A stretch of 48,821 nt of DNA from Ruminococcus sp. (GCA_017542475.1 JAFXXD010000001.1:1-48821), one strand, 5' to 3'. Shown: positions 34,717 to 42,995, numbered from the stretch's first letter. Numbers and translations are program-made. Notes: a model not told the origin generated them from the letters alone.

Positions 34717-35877
34717 TCACTCCTCGTCCTCGTCATAGAATACGTTGTAGGCTACCGCGCGGTGGCTGTAGGTGCTTATCACAAGTCCGATGACGGCGTA
34801 CATACTCAGCATAGCCGTACCGCCGCCGCTCAGGAACGGCAGAGGTATGCCGATAACGGGCGCGACCTTCAGCACCATGCCGATGTTCATAAGACAGTGA
34901 GTGAAGAAGAGTCCGAACGCGCCCATGCAGATGAAGCGCCCGAGGCGGTCGCGGGTGATGCGGCTGTCGGCGAATATTTTCAGTATGATGTACGCGAGCA
35001 CGATGATTATGCCTATCGAGCCGACAAAACCGAAGACCTGTCCCACGTGCGCGAAGATGAAGTCGTTGTGCAGCTCGGGGACGTAGATGTAGTCCTTCTT
35101 GCCGTCGAATATGCCCTTGCCGAAGATACCGCCCGATTTTATGGCGGCAAGTCCGAGGTCCTGCTGATACTCGATGTTCTCGGGGTCTGAGCCCGGGTGG
35201 AAGAGTATCAGTATACGCTGCTTGTGGAAGGAGCTCAGGAAGTTGAACCACATCACGGCTACAACTCCCGCTACCGCGAAGGGCGCGGCGACGAGGTACT
35301 TCCACGATATCTTCGCGGACACGAGCATAAAGCCGAATATCGCCGCGAATATGATAGCTGTGCCATAGTCGCCCTGCAATGCGACTATGCCTATGGGGAC
35401 TGCTCCGTGAATGAGCAGCAGCAGCATATGCAGCGGCTTGTTCATATCCTCCTCATCGCGCGAGAGGTGGTAGCCGAACGTGAGTATGAACGCTATCTTC
35501 ATTATCTCCGACGGCTGCATACTCACACCGAATATACGTATCCAGCCCTGATCGTCCGCGCCCTCGCGCTGGTAGCCCAGCGGCGTGAACGGCAGTGCCA
35601 CGAGCACCAGCGTCATCGGCACGAATATCCACCACACCTTCACGAGCTTGCGGTAGTCGATACAGGAGATGATGTACGCGGCGGCTATGCCCAGTCCCAT
35701 TGATATGAGCTGGGTCTGCCAGTAGCTGTTTCCCACGCCCTCGTTTTCGCTTATCCCGCTCTTGACTATCGACCATATCAGTATCGTACTGATACACGAG
35801 CAGAGCGTCACCGCAAACAGCAGTCCGAGGTCGATATTATGCTTGCTTGCGGGCAATTTCTTGAATACTGATCCCAT
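34717..35877 (-). CDS. rodA: Rod shape-determining SEDS glycosyltransferase RodA
   Basis: A 386-residue polytopic SEDS protein with about ten membrane segments. It shows the family motifs WIRIFGVSMQPSEIMKIAFI, LQGDYGTAIIF (with the catalytic-type Asp region) and GIPLPFLSGGGTAML near the C-terminus. The length and the SMQPSE motif fit RodA, the peptidoglycan polymerase of the elongasome, better than the longer FtsW or SpoVE. It works with MreBCD encoded at the other end of the window. The acidic C-terminus ends FYDEDEE. The upstream region holds hairpin repeats and a weak AAAGGAA site. Confidence 0.93.
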   Translation of the reverse strand: MGSVFKKLPASKHNIDLGLLFAVTLCSCISTILIWSIVKSGISENEGVGNSYWQTQLISMGLGIAAAYIISCIDYRKLVKVWWIFVPMTLVLVALPFTPLGYQREGADDQGWIRIFGVSMQPSEIMKIAFILTFGYHLSRDEEDMNKPLHMLLLLIHGAVPIGIVALQGDYGTAIIFAAIFGFMLVSAKISWKYLVAAPFAVAGVVAVMWFNFLSSFHKQRILILFHPGSDPENIEYQQDLGLAAIKSGGIFGKGIFDGKKDYIYVPELHNDFIFAHVGQVFGFVGSIGIIIVLAYIILKIFADSRITRDRLGRFICMGAFGLFFTHCLMNIGMVLKVAPVIGIPLPFLSGGGTAMLSMYAVIGLVISTYSHRAVAYNVFYDEDEE

Positions 35878-35924
35878 ATTTATTGTTTCCTTTGTATTTG
35901 TTTATTGTATCTCCGACAATTTAT

Positions 35925-36150
35925 GCGCGGAATAATTCCGCAGGCTGACAACTTCAAATCGTCAGCAGGGAACGCCCTCTCTTGCAGGGCGTTCCCTCTC
36001 AAAAACAGTCCACTGGACTGTTTTTTGATTCACCCTTTGCGGAGCGCTTTTTCTATGTGGGGCGCTGCCCCACACCCTGCCAGAGACGCTGTCTCTGGGC
36101 TCTGCCAAAGGGACGCAGTCCCTTTGGAATCCCAATGTTTGTGTCCGTTA
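35925..36150. repeat. Hairpin-repeat cluster C
   Basis: The gap between rodA and comM contains CGCGGAATAATTCCGC, GGAACGCCCT/AGGGCGTTCC, AAAACAGTCCACTGGACTGTTTT (terminator-like, usable by comM) and GGGGCGCTGCCCC. It also holds CAGAGAC/GTCTCTG and CCAAAGGGAC/GTCCCTTTGG. These are the same unit types as in clusters A, B and D. Confidence 0.75.
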
Positions 36151-36160
36151 ACGAAACAAA

Positions 36161-37693
36161 TCAAACGCCGTCCTGCCAGTATTTGCGGTCGAGGCTGCGG
36201 TACTGTGCCGCGGCGGCGACGTGTCTGCGGGTGATGACCTCGCTGCCGCCGAGGTCGGCTATGGTGCGCGCGACCTTCAGTATCCTGTCGTATGCTCTCG
36301 CGCTGAGCCCGAGACTGTCGAACACGCTCTTCATCATCGCCTCCGCGCCGTCGTCCATCGGGCACATCTCGCGGAGCTTGTCGGGCGTGATGAGCGCGTT
36401 GCAGGTGATGTCCGTCCCGCGGAAACGCTCCGCCTGTATCTCCCGCGCCGCCATTACGCGCTTTCTTATCTCCGCCGAGCTCTCCTCGCTCGTCTTTGCC
36501 GAGAGGTCGTCGTACTCCACGGGAGCTACGTCTATATGCAGGTCGAAGCGGTCAAGTAGCGGTCCCGATATCTTCGAGAGGTATGCCGAGACCTTCTTCT
36601 GCGAGCATATGCACTTGCGCTTCGGGTGTCCGTAATAGCCGCACGGACACGGGTTCATCGCGCCTATCAGCATTATCGTGCACGGGTAGGTTATCGTACC
36701 CGAGGCACGCGCTATCGTGACCTTTCTGTCCTCTAACGGCTGACGCATTATCTCAAGCGTGCGGCGGTCGAACTCCGCAAGCTCGTCGAGGAAGAGCAGT
36801 CCGTTGTGCGCAAGCGATATCTCGCCCGGCTGTGGTATGCTGCCGCCGCCTGCAAGTCCCGCCGAGGATATCGTGTGGTGCGGTGAGCGGAACGGGCGCT
36901 TCGTGATTATCGGAGTGTCGGCGTTGAGCAGACCCGATATCGAGTGTATCTTCGTGGTTTCAAGGGCTTCCTCGAAGGTGAGCGGCGGGAGTATCGACGG
37001 CATTCGCTTCGCAAGCATACTCTTGCCGCTTCCCGGAGCTCCTATGAGCAGGGCGTTGTGACCTCCCGCGGCGGCTATTTCAAGCGCCTTCTTCGCCGAC
37101 TGCTGTCCGCGCACGTCCGCGAAGTCGAGGGTCTCGTTGTACGCGGCTTCGGGAGGTATGTAGTGCTCGCTCGGAGCCATAGGCTCCTCGCCGCGGAAGT
37201 GCAGTATAAGCTGCTCCGCGCTGTGCACGGCGTAAACGTCTATCCCCGCTATGACCGATGCCTCGCGGGCGTTCGCGGCAGGCACGAACACGCTCTTCAT
37301 CCCCTTTTCACGGGCAAGCATCACCATCGGGAGCACTCCGTTCACGCGGCGGACATCGCCGTTCAGCGAGAGCTCGCCTATGAACGCGGCGTCCTCGGGG
37401 ACGTCGTCTATCATTCTCATAGCGCGGAGTATAGCCATAAATATGGCAAGGTCGTGCACCGAGCCGCTCTTCTTCATATCCGCGGGCGCGAGGTTGACCA
37501 TCACCGATGCCACGGGAAAGTTTATCCCGCACGACCTCATCGCCGCACGTATCCTGTCGCGGCTCTCCTTTATTACGGTGTCGGTAAGACCGTCTATCTC
37601 GAAATACGGCTGTCCGCGGCTGATGTCTATCTCAACATCGACGGGAAAGGCGTTCAGCCCGAAAAGTCCAAGGCTTGATACTTTAGCAAACAA
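36161..37693 (-). CDS. comM: ComM/YifB-type AAA+ ATPase (Mg-chelatase-like)
   Basis: A 510-residue protein of standard ComM length. The N-terminal LonC-like domain (about 1-170) is followed by an AAA+ module with Walker A GAPGSGKSMLAKR, Walker B LLFLDELAEF and the signature RPFRSPHHTIS. The Cys-rich insert NPCPCGYYGHPKRKC and the C-terminal helical domain (RAYDRILKVARTIADL) are also present. ComM is a helicase that promotes branch migration during natural transformation in Gram-negatives. It starts at TTG (37691-37693) behind AGGAGGTAA, 17 bases after the preceding membrane protein gene. Confidence 0.95.
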   Translation of the reverse strand: MFAKVSSLGLFGLNAFPVDVEIDISRGQPYFEIDGLTDTVIKESRDRIRAAMRSCGINFPVASVMVNLAPADMKKSGSVHDLAIFMAILRAMRMIDDVPEDAAFIGELSLNGDVRRVNGVLPMVMLAREKGMKSVFVPAANAREASVIAGIDVYAVHSAEQLILHFRGEEPMAPSEHYIPPEAAYNETLDFADVRGQQSAKKALEIAAAGGHNALLIGAPGSGKSMLAKRMPSILPPLTFEEALETTKIHSISGLLNADTPIITKRPFRSPHHTISSAGLAGGGSIPQPGEISLAHNGLLFLDELAEFDRRTLEIMRQPLEDRKVTIARASGTITYPCTIMLIGAMNPCPCGYYGHPKRKCICSQKKVSAYLSKISGPLLDRFDLHIDVAPVEYDDLSAKTSEESSAEIRKRVMAAREIQAERFRGTDITCNALITPDKLREMCPMDDGAEAMMKSVFDSLGLSARAYDRILKVARTIADLGGSEVITRRHVAAAAQYRSLDRKYWQDGV

Positions 37694-37710
37694 GGTATTA
37701 CCTCCTGTCG

Positions 37711-38472
37711 TTACTGGATGTCGAAGGGCTCGTCCGAGAAGCCCGCGTCGGGCTCGAACATCTCGCCGTCGGGGAGCTCGGGTGCCGCCATAGTCACGGG
37801 GACGGGGGCGGCAGAGGCGTCGAGCGCGATGTCCTCCATTACGGGCTCGGGTACCTCAATGCCCGTCATTTCGGGCAGAACAGGTGCCGAGCGTAGCACG
37901 TCCTCACTCCCGGGAGCTATCCTCTTGTCCTCGGGAGCTGTGCGGTACTCCGATATATAGCGCGAGGTGTAGGTCGGGTGCTCTATAGCCTCGGCGTAGT
38001 GCAGGCTGAAATGCGGCCAGCCCTCGGTCTTTATGAGCTGGTTGTAGTCGGCGTATACCCTGAAGCACGAATGTGTCAGCACTGCGCCTACAATGCCGAT
38101 GATGAAGGTTATCATATCTATCGCCGAGTGGTCGAAGAAGGTCGCCAGAACGAGCAGTACGTACCAGATGAACATCACGATATGAAAGACCTTCCACCTG
38201 AAAAACGCGAAGAAGGAAACGGCAGTCACGAGTATCAGCTCCGCCGACTGCGCGAAGAGGTAGGGTATGCAGGTCGAGCAGCCGAAAAGCGACGGTATCC
38301 ACGATATCAGCGGCATAGGTACGCCGCAGTAGGTTATGATGAGCAGTATGAACGAAACGCCCGCCGTGTAAACGAACACATTTCGCGAGAATTCGTATAT
38401 CTCATTCATACGTCCCGCGCACACCGCGTAGTGACCGTGGTCGGGCTTTTCCTCGTATTTCGGGTTTGCCAC
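37711..38472 (-). CDS. Membrane protein of unknown function upstream of comM
   Basis: A 253-residue protein that I do not recognise. Four or five hydrophobic segments lie between about residues 32 and 150. A Cys-rich loop (LFGCSTCIPYLF) occurs early, and a soluble Pro/Glu-rich C-terminal tail of about 90 residues (VLPEMTGIEVPEPVMED) follows. The start is GTG (38470-38472) after GGAGGGAGC. It has its own consensus-like promoter and is the first gene of a two-gene operon with comM. Composition is like the surrounding chromosome. Confidence 0.8.
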   Translation of the reverse strand: MANPKYEEKPDHGHYAVCAGRMNEIYEFSRNVFVYTAGVSFILLIITYCGVPMPLISWIPSLFGCSTCIPYLFAQSAELILVTAVSFFAFFRWKVFHIVMFIWYVLLVLATFFDHSAIDMITFIIGIVGAVLTHSCFRVYADYNQLIKTEGWPHFSLHYAEAIEHPTYTSRYISEYRTAPEDKRIAPGSEDVLRSAPVLPEMTGIEVPEPVMEDIALDASAAPVPVTMAAPELPDGEMFEPDAGFSDEPFDIQ

Positions 38473-38507
38473 GCTGCTCCCTCCCCTCGTTTTTGTGTAT
38501 TGGTTAT

Positions 38508-38536
38508 ATTATACCACTATTTCAGGGAAATGTAAA
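38508..38536 (-). promoter_or_regulatory. Promoter of the comM operon
   Basis: TTTACA and a perfect TATAAT with a 17-base spacer on the minus strand, about 35 bases before the GTG start at 38472. Confidence 0.75.
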
Positions 38537-38564
38537 CATCAAAGATATTTTTTTAAGAGCTATG

Positions 38565-39270
38565 CCCTCGACCCGCCAAAGGCTCTGCCTTTGGAATCCG
38601 CCAGAAGCTCTGCCTCTGGACTCTGGTCAAGGCTCTGCCTTGACAATCCGCTGGGACGCCGTCCCAGACCCTGCCAAGGGACATAGTCCCTTGGAACCCA
38701 GCTTCGTTGCCGCTCGCAAGCTCGCTCAGTCTGTACAAACGGCACAGTCTGCTTTCGGCGGGTAACAATCGCAGGAAAAGACCACCGCAACGAACAGCTA
38801 CCGCGCGAATCCGAAAGTTTCCCTCAAGCCTTTTCAAAGGCTTGCAGGGTCGAGGGACAGCGTCCCTCGTCGCCGTTCACAGTTTTTAGAGAACGGCGAA
38901 ACTAATCGAAGGCGCCTCGCAAGGGGTGAATCAAAAAACAGCCCTGTGGGCTGTTTTTTGAGATAAGCTGCGTACCAAATCTTTGATTTGGCTTTCGCAG
39001 CTATATGCAGCTCTGCTGCTGGGGACGCCTTGTAAGATAAGCAGCACACCAAATCTTTGATTTGGATTGTGATGCTATATGCAACTCTGTTGTAGTGCGC
39101 CCGCCAATATTCGTTCAAACCTGCGGCAATGCCCTGTAGGGACGACCATTGGTCGTCCGTGTGTGTGCAGAGAATTTGCGGACGCGCAATGCGCGTCCCT
39201 ACGCGAATAATTTTAGGGGCGGATATTATCCGCCCCTACAGCGGGACGCCGAGGACGCCGTCCCCCTACA
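38565..39270. repeat. Hairpin-repeat cluster D
   Basis: The largest of the four clusters; no gene is seen in it. Units include CCAAAGGC/GCCTTTGG, CAGAGGC/GCCTCTG (imperfect), CAAGGC/GCCTTG, GGGAC/GTCCC, CCAAGGGAC/GTCCCTTGG and CAAGCCTTT/AAAGGCTTG (38824-38845). A terminator-like AAAACAGCCC/GGGCTGTTTT follows (38935-38960). Two copies of the AAATCTTTGATTTGG unit come next (38963-39021 and 39033-39093). The GTAGGGAC-type palindromes are GGGACGACCATTGGTCGTCC, GGACGCGCAATGCGCGTCC and GGGGCGGATATTATCCGCCC. It ends where the mobile element begins. Confidence 0.8.
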
Positions 39271-39290
39271 GAAAAAGGACGGCATCAGCG

Positions 39291-39309
39291 TTATCCCCTT
39301 ATCGGAACT
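39291..39309 (+). repeat. Left imperfect inverted repeat
   Basis: TTATCCCCTTATCGGAACT matches, in inverse orientation, the sequence at 48796-48815 with only two or three differences. It lies between hairpin cluster D and the recombinase gene. Confidence 0.6.
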
Positions 39310-39327
39310 ATATAAAATCGTATGTGA

Positions 39328-39360
39328 ACCGAGTGGTTATGAGCCACTCGGTTTTCTTTT
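39328..39360 (+). terminator. Terminator converging on the recombinase gene
   Basis: A 9-bp perfect stem ACCGAGTGG with a 7-base loop and a T-rich tract on the plus strand. It would stop rightward read-through into the antisense strand of the recombinase gene. Confidence 0.75.
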
Positions 39361-39369
39361 GGCTTGTAA

Positions 39370-40965
39370 TCACAAGCATTCTGGCTGAAATGTGTAACGA
39401 ATACTTATCGGACAGCCGCTTTTCCTTGACTCCCTCTCACTGACCTCAATTCGTTTTACGAACAGATCAAGCAGTTTTGGAGTAACCTCGCTCATTTCAA
39501 TATTTGCTTTGGCTTTGTCCATGAATTCCTTTATGCAGGTCTCCTGTAAATTCATGTTATCAACTTTCTTGGAGAGCTCTGCAAGCTCGGATTCAAGCTC
39601 CCGCTGCTCTGTCTCGTAGCCTGCCGCAAGCTTATCATATCGCTCGGGAGTCATTCTGCCTGCGGCTCTTTCCTCAAACAGACACTGTATAATGTTGTCA
39701 AGTTCACTGATACGCATTTCAACTTTGTCTCGCCTCTGTTCGGATTCTTTCTTGACTTTCAGAGCTTCTTCTCTGCCGTCCTGTACAGCTATGTCATAGA
39801 ACTCCTGCGGATTCTCGCTTGCAAGCTCGGTCGTACCCTTTATCGCGTCCAATACCAATCTGTCAAGCTGACTCGCTTTAACGTGGTGGATAGTGCAGTA
39901 TCTGCCCCCCTTAGTCTGATAGCCGCCGCATTGATAGTAGTTATTCTCAGGCTTGATGTTCTTTCCACGGTGAAGGTATAATTTAGCTCCGCAGTCCTTA
40001 CAGTAGAGATAACCAGCATACTTGTCAGTATCTCCCTGACGGTCGGGACGCTTTCTTCCTTCATAATGCTTCTGAGCAAGTCCGAACAGCTCTCGGCTGA
40101 CTATCGCTTCGTGAGAATTCTCAAATATAAGTATATTCTCAGGATCATTTTTCAGTCTTTTCTTCAGCTTATTTGACTTGCTGTAAGTGCTGAAGTTGAC
40201 TGTATCACCGCAATATATCCTGTTGGACAGCATATCACGCACTGTGCTCTGATCCCACATATACGGAGTAGCAAGTGTTGGATGTTTGCTTTTATCACCC
40301 TTGATCCTGTAATGATAAACGCCCGGAGTCTCAATCTTGTGTTCCTCTAAGTACCTGCAAATCGCTCTTGTACCCTTGCCCTCGGCGCACAGCTCGAATA
40401 TTTTATGAACTATTGGCGCTGTTACAGGATCAGGTATAAGTTTTTTTGTCTCTTTGTCCTTCAGGTATCCGTATGGAGTTACTGTCCCTACACGCTCGCC
40501 GCGTTCGCCCTTTGCCTTGAACACTGCACGTATCTTCTTGGAGCAGTCACGGGCGTAAAAGTCATTAAAATAATTCTTTATACCAGACATTTCATTCAAT
40601 CCGTTCGCGCTGTCCACTCCGTCAGTAACTGCAATAAAGCGTACATCATAAGCTGGGAATACCAACTCCATGAGCTTATCAGTCTCTAAGTGGTCGCGTC
40701 CAAGTCTCGACTGGTCTTTCACTATGACCGTTCCCACAAGTCCGTTCTCAACATCTTTCAGCATATGAACGTACTCGGGACGCTTGTTGTTAACTCCGCT
40801 GTAGCCGTCATCGACATAGTACTGACAGTTGCGAAATCCGTTCTTGTCAGCGTACTCTTTGAGCATCAGCTTCTGATTCTCTATGGACAGTGATTCGCCT
40901 TCGCGCATATCCTCTTGTGAAAGGCGGCAATACAAAGCTGTTATTAAGTTCTGGTCTGGTTTCAT
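39370..40965 (-). CDS. Large serine recombinase
   Basis: A 531-residue large serine recombinase. The resolvase domain has the nucleophile Ser16 in YCRLSQED and the Arg motif DQSRLGRDH. A recombinase domain follows (KGTRAICRYLEEH, then STVRDMLSNRIYCG). A zinc ribbon (YCKDCGAKLY, then CGGYQTKGGRYC), a long coiled coil (about 385-480) and a DUF4368-like end complete it. Such enzymes (TndX and TnpX types) excise and insert mobile elements through site-specific recombination without duplicating the target. The start has AAGGAGGATATATTT upstream. A nested dyad lies upstream at 40983-41063. Confidence 0.95.
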   Translation of the reverse strand: MKPDQNLITALYCRLSQEDMREGESLSIENQKLMLKEYADKNGFRNCQYYVDDGYSGVNNKRPEYVHMLKDVENGLVGTVIVKDQSRLGRDHLETDKLMELVFPAYDVRFIAVTDGVDSANGLNEMSGIKNYFNDFYARDCSKKIRAVFKAKGERGERVGTVTPYGYLKDKETKKLIPDPVTAPIVHKIFELCAEGKGTRAICRYLEEHKIETPGVYHYRIKGDKSKHPTLATPYMWDQSTVRDMLSNRIYCGDTVNFSTYSKSNKLKKRLKNDPENILIFENSHEAIVSRELFGLAQKHYEGRKRPDRQGDTDKYAGYLYCKDCGAKLYLHRGKNIKPENNYYQCGGYQTKGGRYCTIHHVKASQLDRLVLDAIKGTTELASENPQEFYDIAVQDGREEALKVKKESEQRRDKVEMRISELDNIIQCLFEERAAGRMTPERYDKLAAGYETEQRELESELAELSKKVDNMNLQETCIKEFMDKAKANIEMSEVTPKLLDLFVKRIEVSERESRKSGCPISIRYTFQPECL

Positions 40966-40982
40966 AAATATATCCTCCTTCT

Positions 40983-41063
40983 CTGGAAACCAAACCGAAT
41001 AGTTACTGTTGGCGCACCTTTCGGCACACCAACAGTATACTCCAACTCGGTCGGTTTGTCCAG
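40983..41063. promoter_or_regulatory. Nested dyad upstream of the recombinase gene
   Basis: Outer arms CTGGAAACCAAACCGA and TCGGTCGGTTTGTCCAG enclose perfect inner arms ACTGTTGG (41005-41012) and CCAACAGT (41029-41036). The left arm includes AAACCAAACCGAATAG, which recurs inverted at 48777-48792. The structure suits a recombinase or regulator binding site. Confidence 0.6.
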
Positions 41064-41074
41064 TAAAATTTTCG

Positions 41075-41251
41075 TTAATATGCTTTCACAAGTGCGCGGA
41101 GCTTATCTTTCGCAGTTGATTTTGAATCTATTGGGAACTCGTTGATGACAGTAAATATCTTACCGTCTATCTCGACTTCCCTGATCTTAGTATATATCCT
41201 GCGCTGTTCTGCGTACTTGCTTGTTGAAGTTTTATTATCTTTTTCTGCCAT
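41075..41251 (-). CDS. TnpW-like small protein of the mobile element
   Basis: A 58-residue protein starting MAEKDNKTSTSKYAEQ and ending in KSTAKDKLRALVKAY. The C-terminal half (FTVINEFPIDSKSTAKDKLR) resembles TnpW proteins, which lie next to TnpX-type serine recombinases in Tn4451-like elements and whose function is unknown. AAAAGGAGCG precedes the ATG. It lies between the relaxase and recombinase genes on the same strand. A 48-residue frame overlapping its start (about 41168-41313) has a good ribosome binding site and could be a further small gene. Confidence 0.7.
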   Translation of the reverse strand: MAEKDNKTSTSKYAEQRRIYTKIREVEIDGKIFTVINEFPIDSKSTAKDKLRALVKAY

Positions 41252-41349
41252 TCAATTACCACGCTCCTTTTCTTTTTCTCGGTCATGTTTCTTGTGATTC
41301 TTTCATTGTTCATGATTCATCTCTCCTTTTTAATATTTGATTTTAGGGA

Positions 41350-42684
41350 TCAGCCCATGTGTATTCCGTGAGCTTCCTTCCACTCTCGCTCCTCGGCGAG
41401 AGCTTTGCTGTCAATGTGTTCTCGAGCGTACTCGGTATCGTCAGCAGGCTCGTCCTCGATTATCGAAGCCACAGCTGTAACGCCGCTGACAATGCTATCA
41501 AGACTGACTGCGATATCACTATCCACTTGGCAACTTTCAAGCTGAGCCTGTGCTTGTATTCGTCGAGCTCTTTCAGCTTCAAGCCATACTTCTCGTTCAG
41601 TTTCCCAGCCTGTGAGACGAGGTCTGCTGTTGATTTCTTCAACAGAGTCGCTGTCGTTTCCGACATTTCTGCTGCCTGATTCAGCAACCCCCGACAGGTT
41701 TCTATTGTTGCGCTCTGCTCTGAGCGTATTGTTTTCAGCACCTGTTCTGTCTCGGCTTTCGTTGACAGAACCGATAGCGTTTGCAGTATCTCTAACTGCT
41801 CCTGCGACATCAGCTTGTTCAACTTTATCAGCGCTCTCCAATTGGCATCGAGTACCAACACTGCTGGCTGAGTTCCCTCCGCTGCTGATAATTCCTTGTC
41901 GTACATCTGATTCAGTTCGTCTAATCTCGAATTCACGCTCTAACATCTCCTTTCTGTATTTGTTGCCGTGCAGTTTATTGTCACGGCACTTTTTGCCATT
42001 GGGACAGGTATATGTGATGTATTTACGGCTGTCCTCCCACCGCACACTGTAGCCCTGCCGCTTCATCATGTAGCAGAACTGCTTTTGGGTTTTGGCTTGT
42101 TTCATGACTTGATTGATGACATTCATCAGCTCCCACTTGAAGCTCTCACCACGCTTTGCTGACCTGTACTCGCTGTCGGAGAGAAAGTCCTTATTCATTT
42201 TCTTCTTAGGCGTGTCAAGGACATGGACACCGTGGTGCTGACAAATATCATCACTGAGCTTCATCAGTTCCTCAACGCTTTCCTTGTTGGAATGATACTT
42301 CTTCCCGTCCTCAAAGCTGACAGAGTTCAGCACCAAGTGACTGTGAATATGCTCACGGTCGATATGAGTTGCAACCACAACTTCATAATTGTTGAACGCT
42401 TTCTCCGCAAGCTCCACAGCTATCTTGTGAGCGAGCTCAGGCTCGATCTCATATCCGCTTGGGAAACTCTGCACCAGATGATAGTACAGACGACCGTCGG
42501 GCTTGTGGTACAAGTTCTTGGTCGCGGTCATTTCATCGAGCGCAGTCTCGGGCGAGCAGTTGACTCCCGTCACGAAGCGCTTGTCCTCTGATACTGTTTT
42601 CTCCTTTCTGCTGACGTAGTTGAGGACGTTCTTCATACCGCCAGCGGATTGAGTTTTGTTGTTGATGAAATGAATAATAGGCAC
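41350..42684 (-). CDS. MOBP-family relaxase (mobilization nuclease)
   Basis: A 444-residue relaxase. The N-terminal nuclease domain contains the probable catalytic Tyr in NVLNYVSRKE and the metal-binding His motif HIDREHIHSHLVLNS (about 108-122). A basic DNA-binding stretch (about 225-245) follows. The C-terminal third is low-complexity, hydrophilic and Glu/Arg-rich, and it also encodes another protein in a different frame (41460-41936). It starts at GTG (42682-42684), overlapping the mobC stop. It would nick oriT and lead the strand into a recipient with help from another element's type IV secretion system. Confidence 0.93.
   Translation of the reverse strand: MPIIHFINNKTQSAGGMKNVLNYVSRKEKTVSEDKRFVTGVNCSPETALDEMTATKNLYHKPDGRLYYHLVQSFPSGYEIEPELAHKIAVELAEKAFNNYEVVVATHIDREHIHSHLVLNSVSFEDGKKYHSNKESVEELMKLSDDICQHHGVHVLDTPKKKMNKDFLSDSEYRSAKRGESFKWELMNVINQVMKQAKTQKQFCYMMKRQGYSVRWEDSRKYITYTCPNGKKCRDNKLHGNKYRKEMLEREFEIRRTESDVRQGIISSGGNSASSVGTRCQLESADKVEQADVAGAVRDTANAIGSVNESRDRTGAENNTLRAERNNRNLSGVAESGSRNVGNDSDSVEEINSRPRLTGWETEREVWLEAERARRIQAQAQLESCQVDSDIAVSLDSIVSGVTAVASIIEDEPADDTEYAREHIDSKALAEEREWKEAHGIHMG
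41460..41936 (-). CDS. Coiled-coil membrane protein nested in the relaxase gene
   Basis: A 158-residue frame wholly inside the relaxase gene, on the same strand but in another frame. It has a GTG start (41934-41936) with a strong AAAGGAGATG ribosome binding site, a long heptad-like helix (about 35-125) and a C-terminal membrane segment (AKWIVISQSVLIALSAALQL). Nested genes for small helical partners are known in ColE1-type mobilisation regions (mbeB and mbeD inside mbeA). The same logic probably applies here: a relaxosome partner that tethers the relaxase to the membrane. The relaxase C-terminus looks degenerate where this frame runs, which supports selection on the nested frame. Confidence 0.75.
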   Translation of the reverse strand: MNSRLDELNQMYDKELSAAEGTQPAVLVLDANWRALIKLNKLMSQEQLEILQTLSVLSTKAETEQVLKTIRSEQSATIETCRGLLNQAAEMSETTATLLKKSTADLVSQAGKLNEKYGLKLKELDEYKHRLSLKVAKWIVISQSVLIALSAALQLWLR

Positions 42685-42995
42685 TATCTCACCGCCTTTG
42701 CTATCTCACAAACGGCTGCCGTTACTGACCTGTGCTGCTCCAACAGCTCGTCCAGTCGGACTGAGTGGAGCCGTCCTTCGTGAGCAAGCATTGCTATCTG
42801 ATTGAGGTTTCGTCCGATTGCTTTCTGCTGCTTAGCGACCTCGCCCAGCCCGTCAACTACTACTATTTTCTTATCGAGTGCCGATCTGAGAACGAAGTCG
42901 CTGAGGGACAGCTTGTGCCGCTGAGCCTTGCTGTGTATCCGATTGTACTCGTCATCGGTACAGCGGATAGTGATAGTTCTGTTTCTCTTTCGCAT
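42684..42995 (-). CDS. mobC: MobC-type relaxosome accessory protein
   Basis: A 103-residue protein with a ribbon-helix-helix-like N-terminus (RTITIRCTDDEYNRIHSKAQ, then LSLSDFVLRSAL) and the MobC region GRNLNQIAMLAHEG. Such proteins bind oriT and open the duplex for the relaxase. Its stop overlaps the GTG of the relaxase gene (TAGTG). AAAGGAGGTTGAAAT precedes the ATG. Three hairpins that may form oriT lie directly upstream. Confidence 0.9.
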   Translation of the reverse strand: MRKRNRTITIRCTDDEYNRIHSKAQRHKLSLSDFVLRSALDKKIVVVDGLGEVAKQQKAIGRNLNQIAMLAHEGRLHSVRLDELLEQHRSVTAAVCEIAKAVR

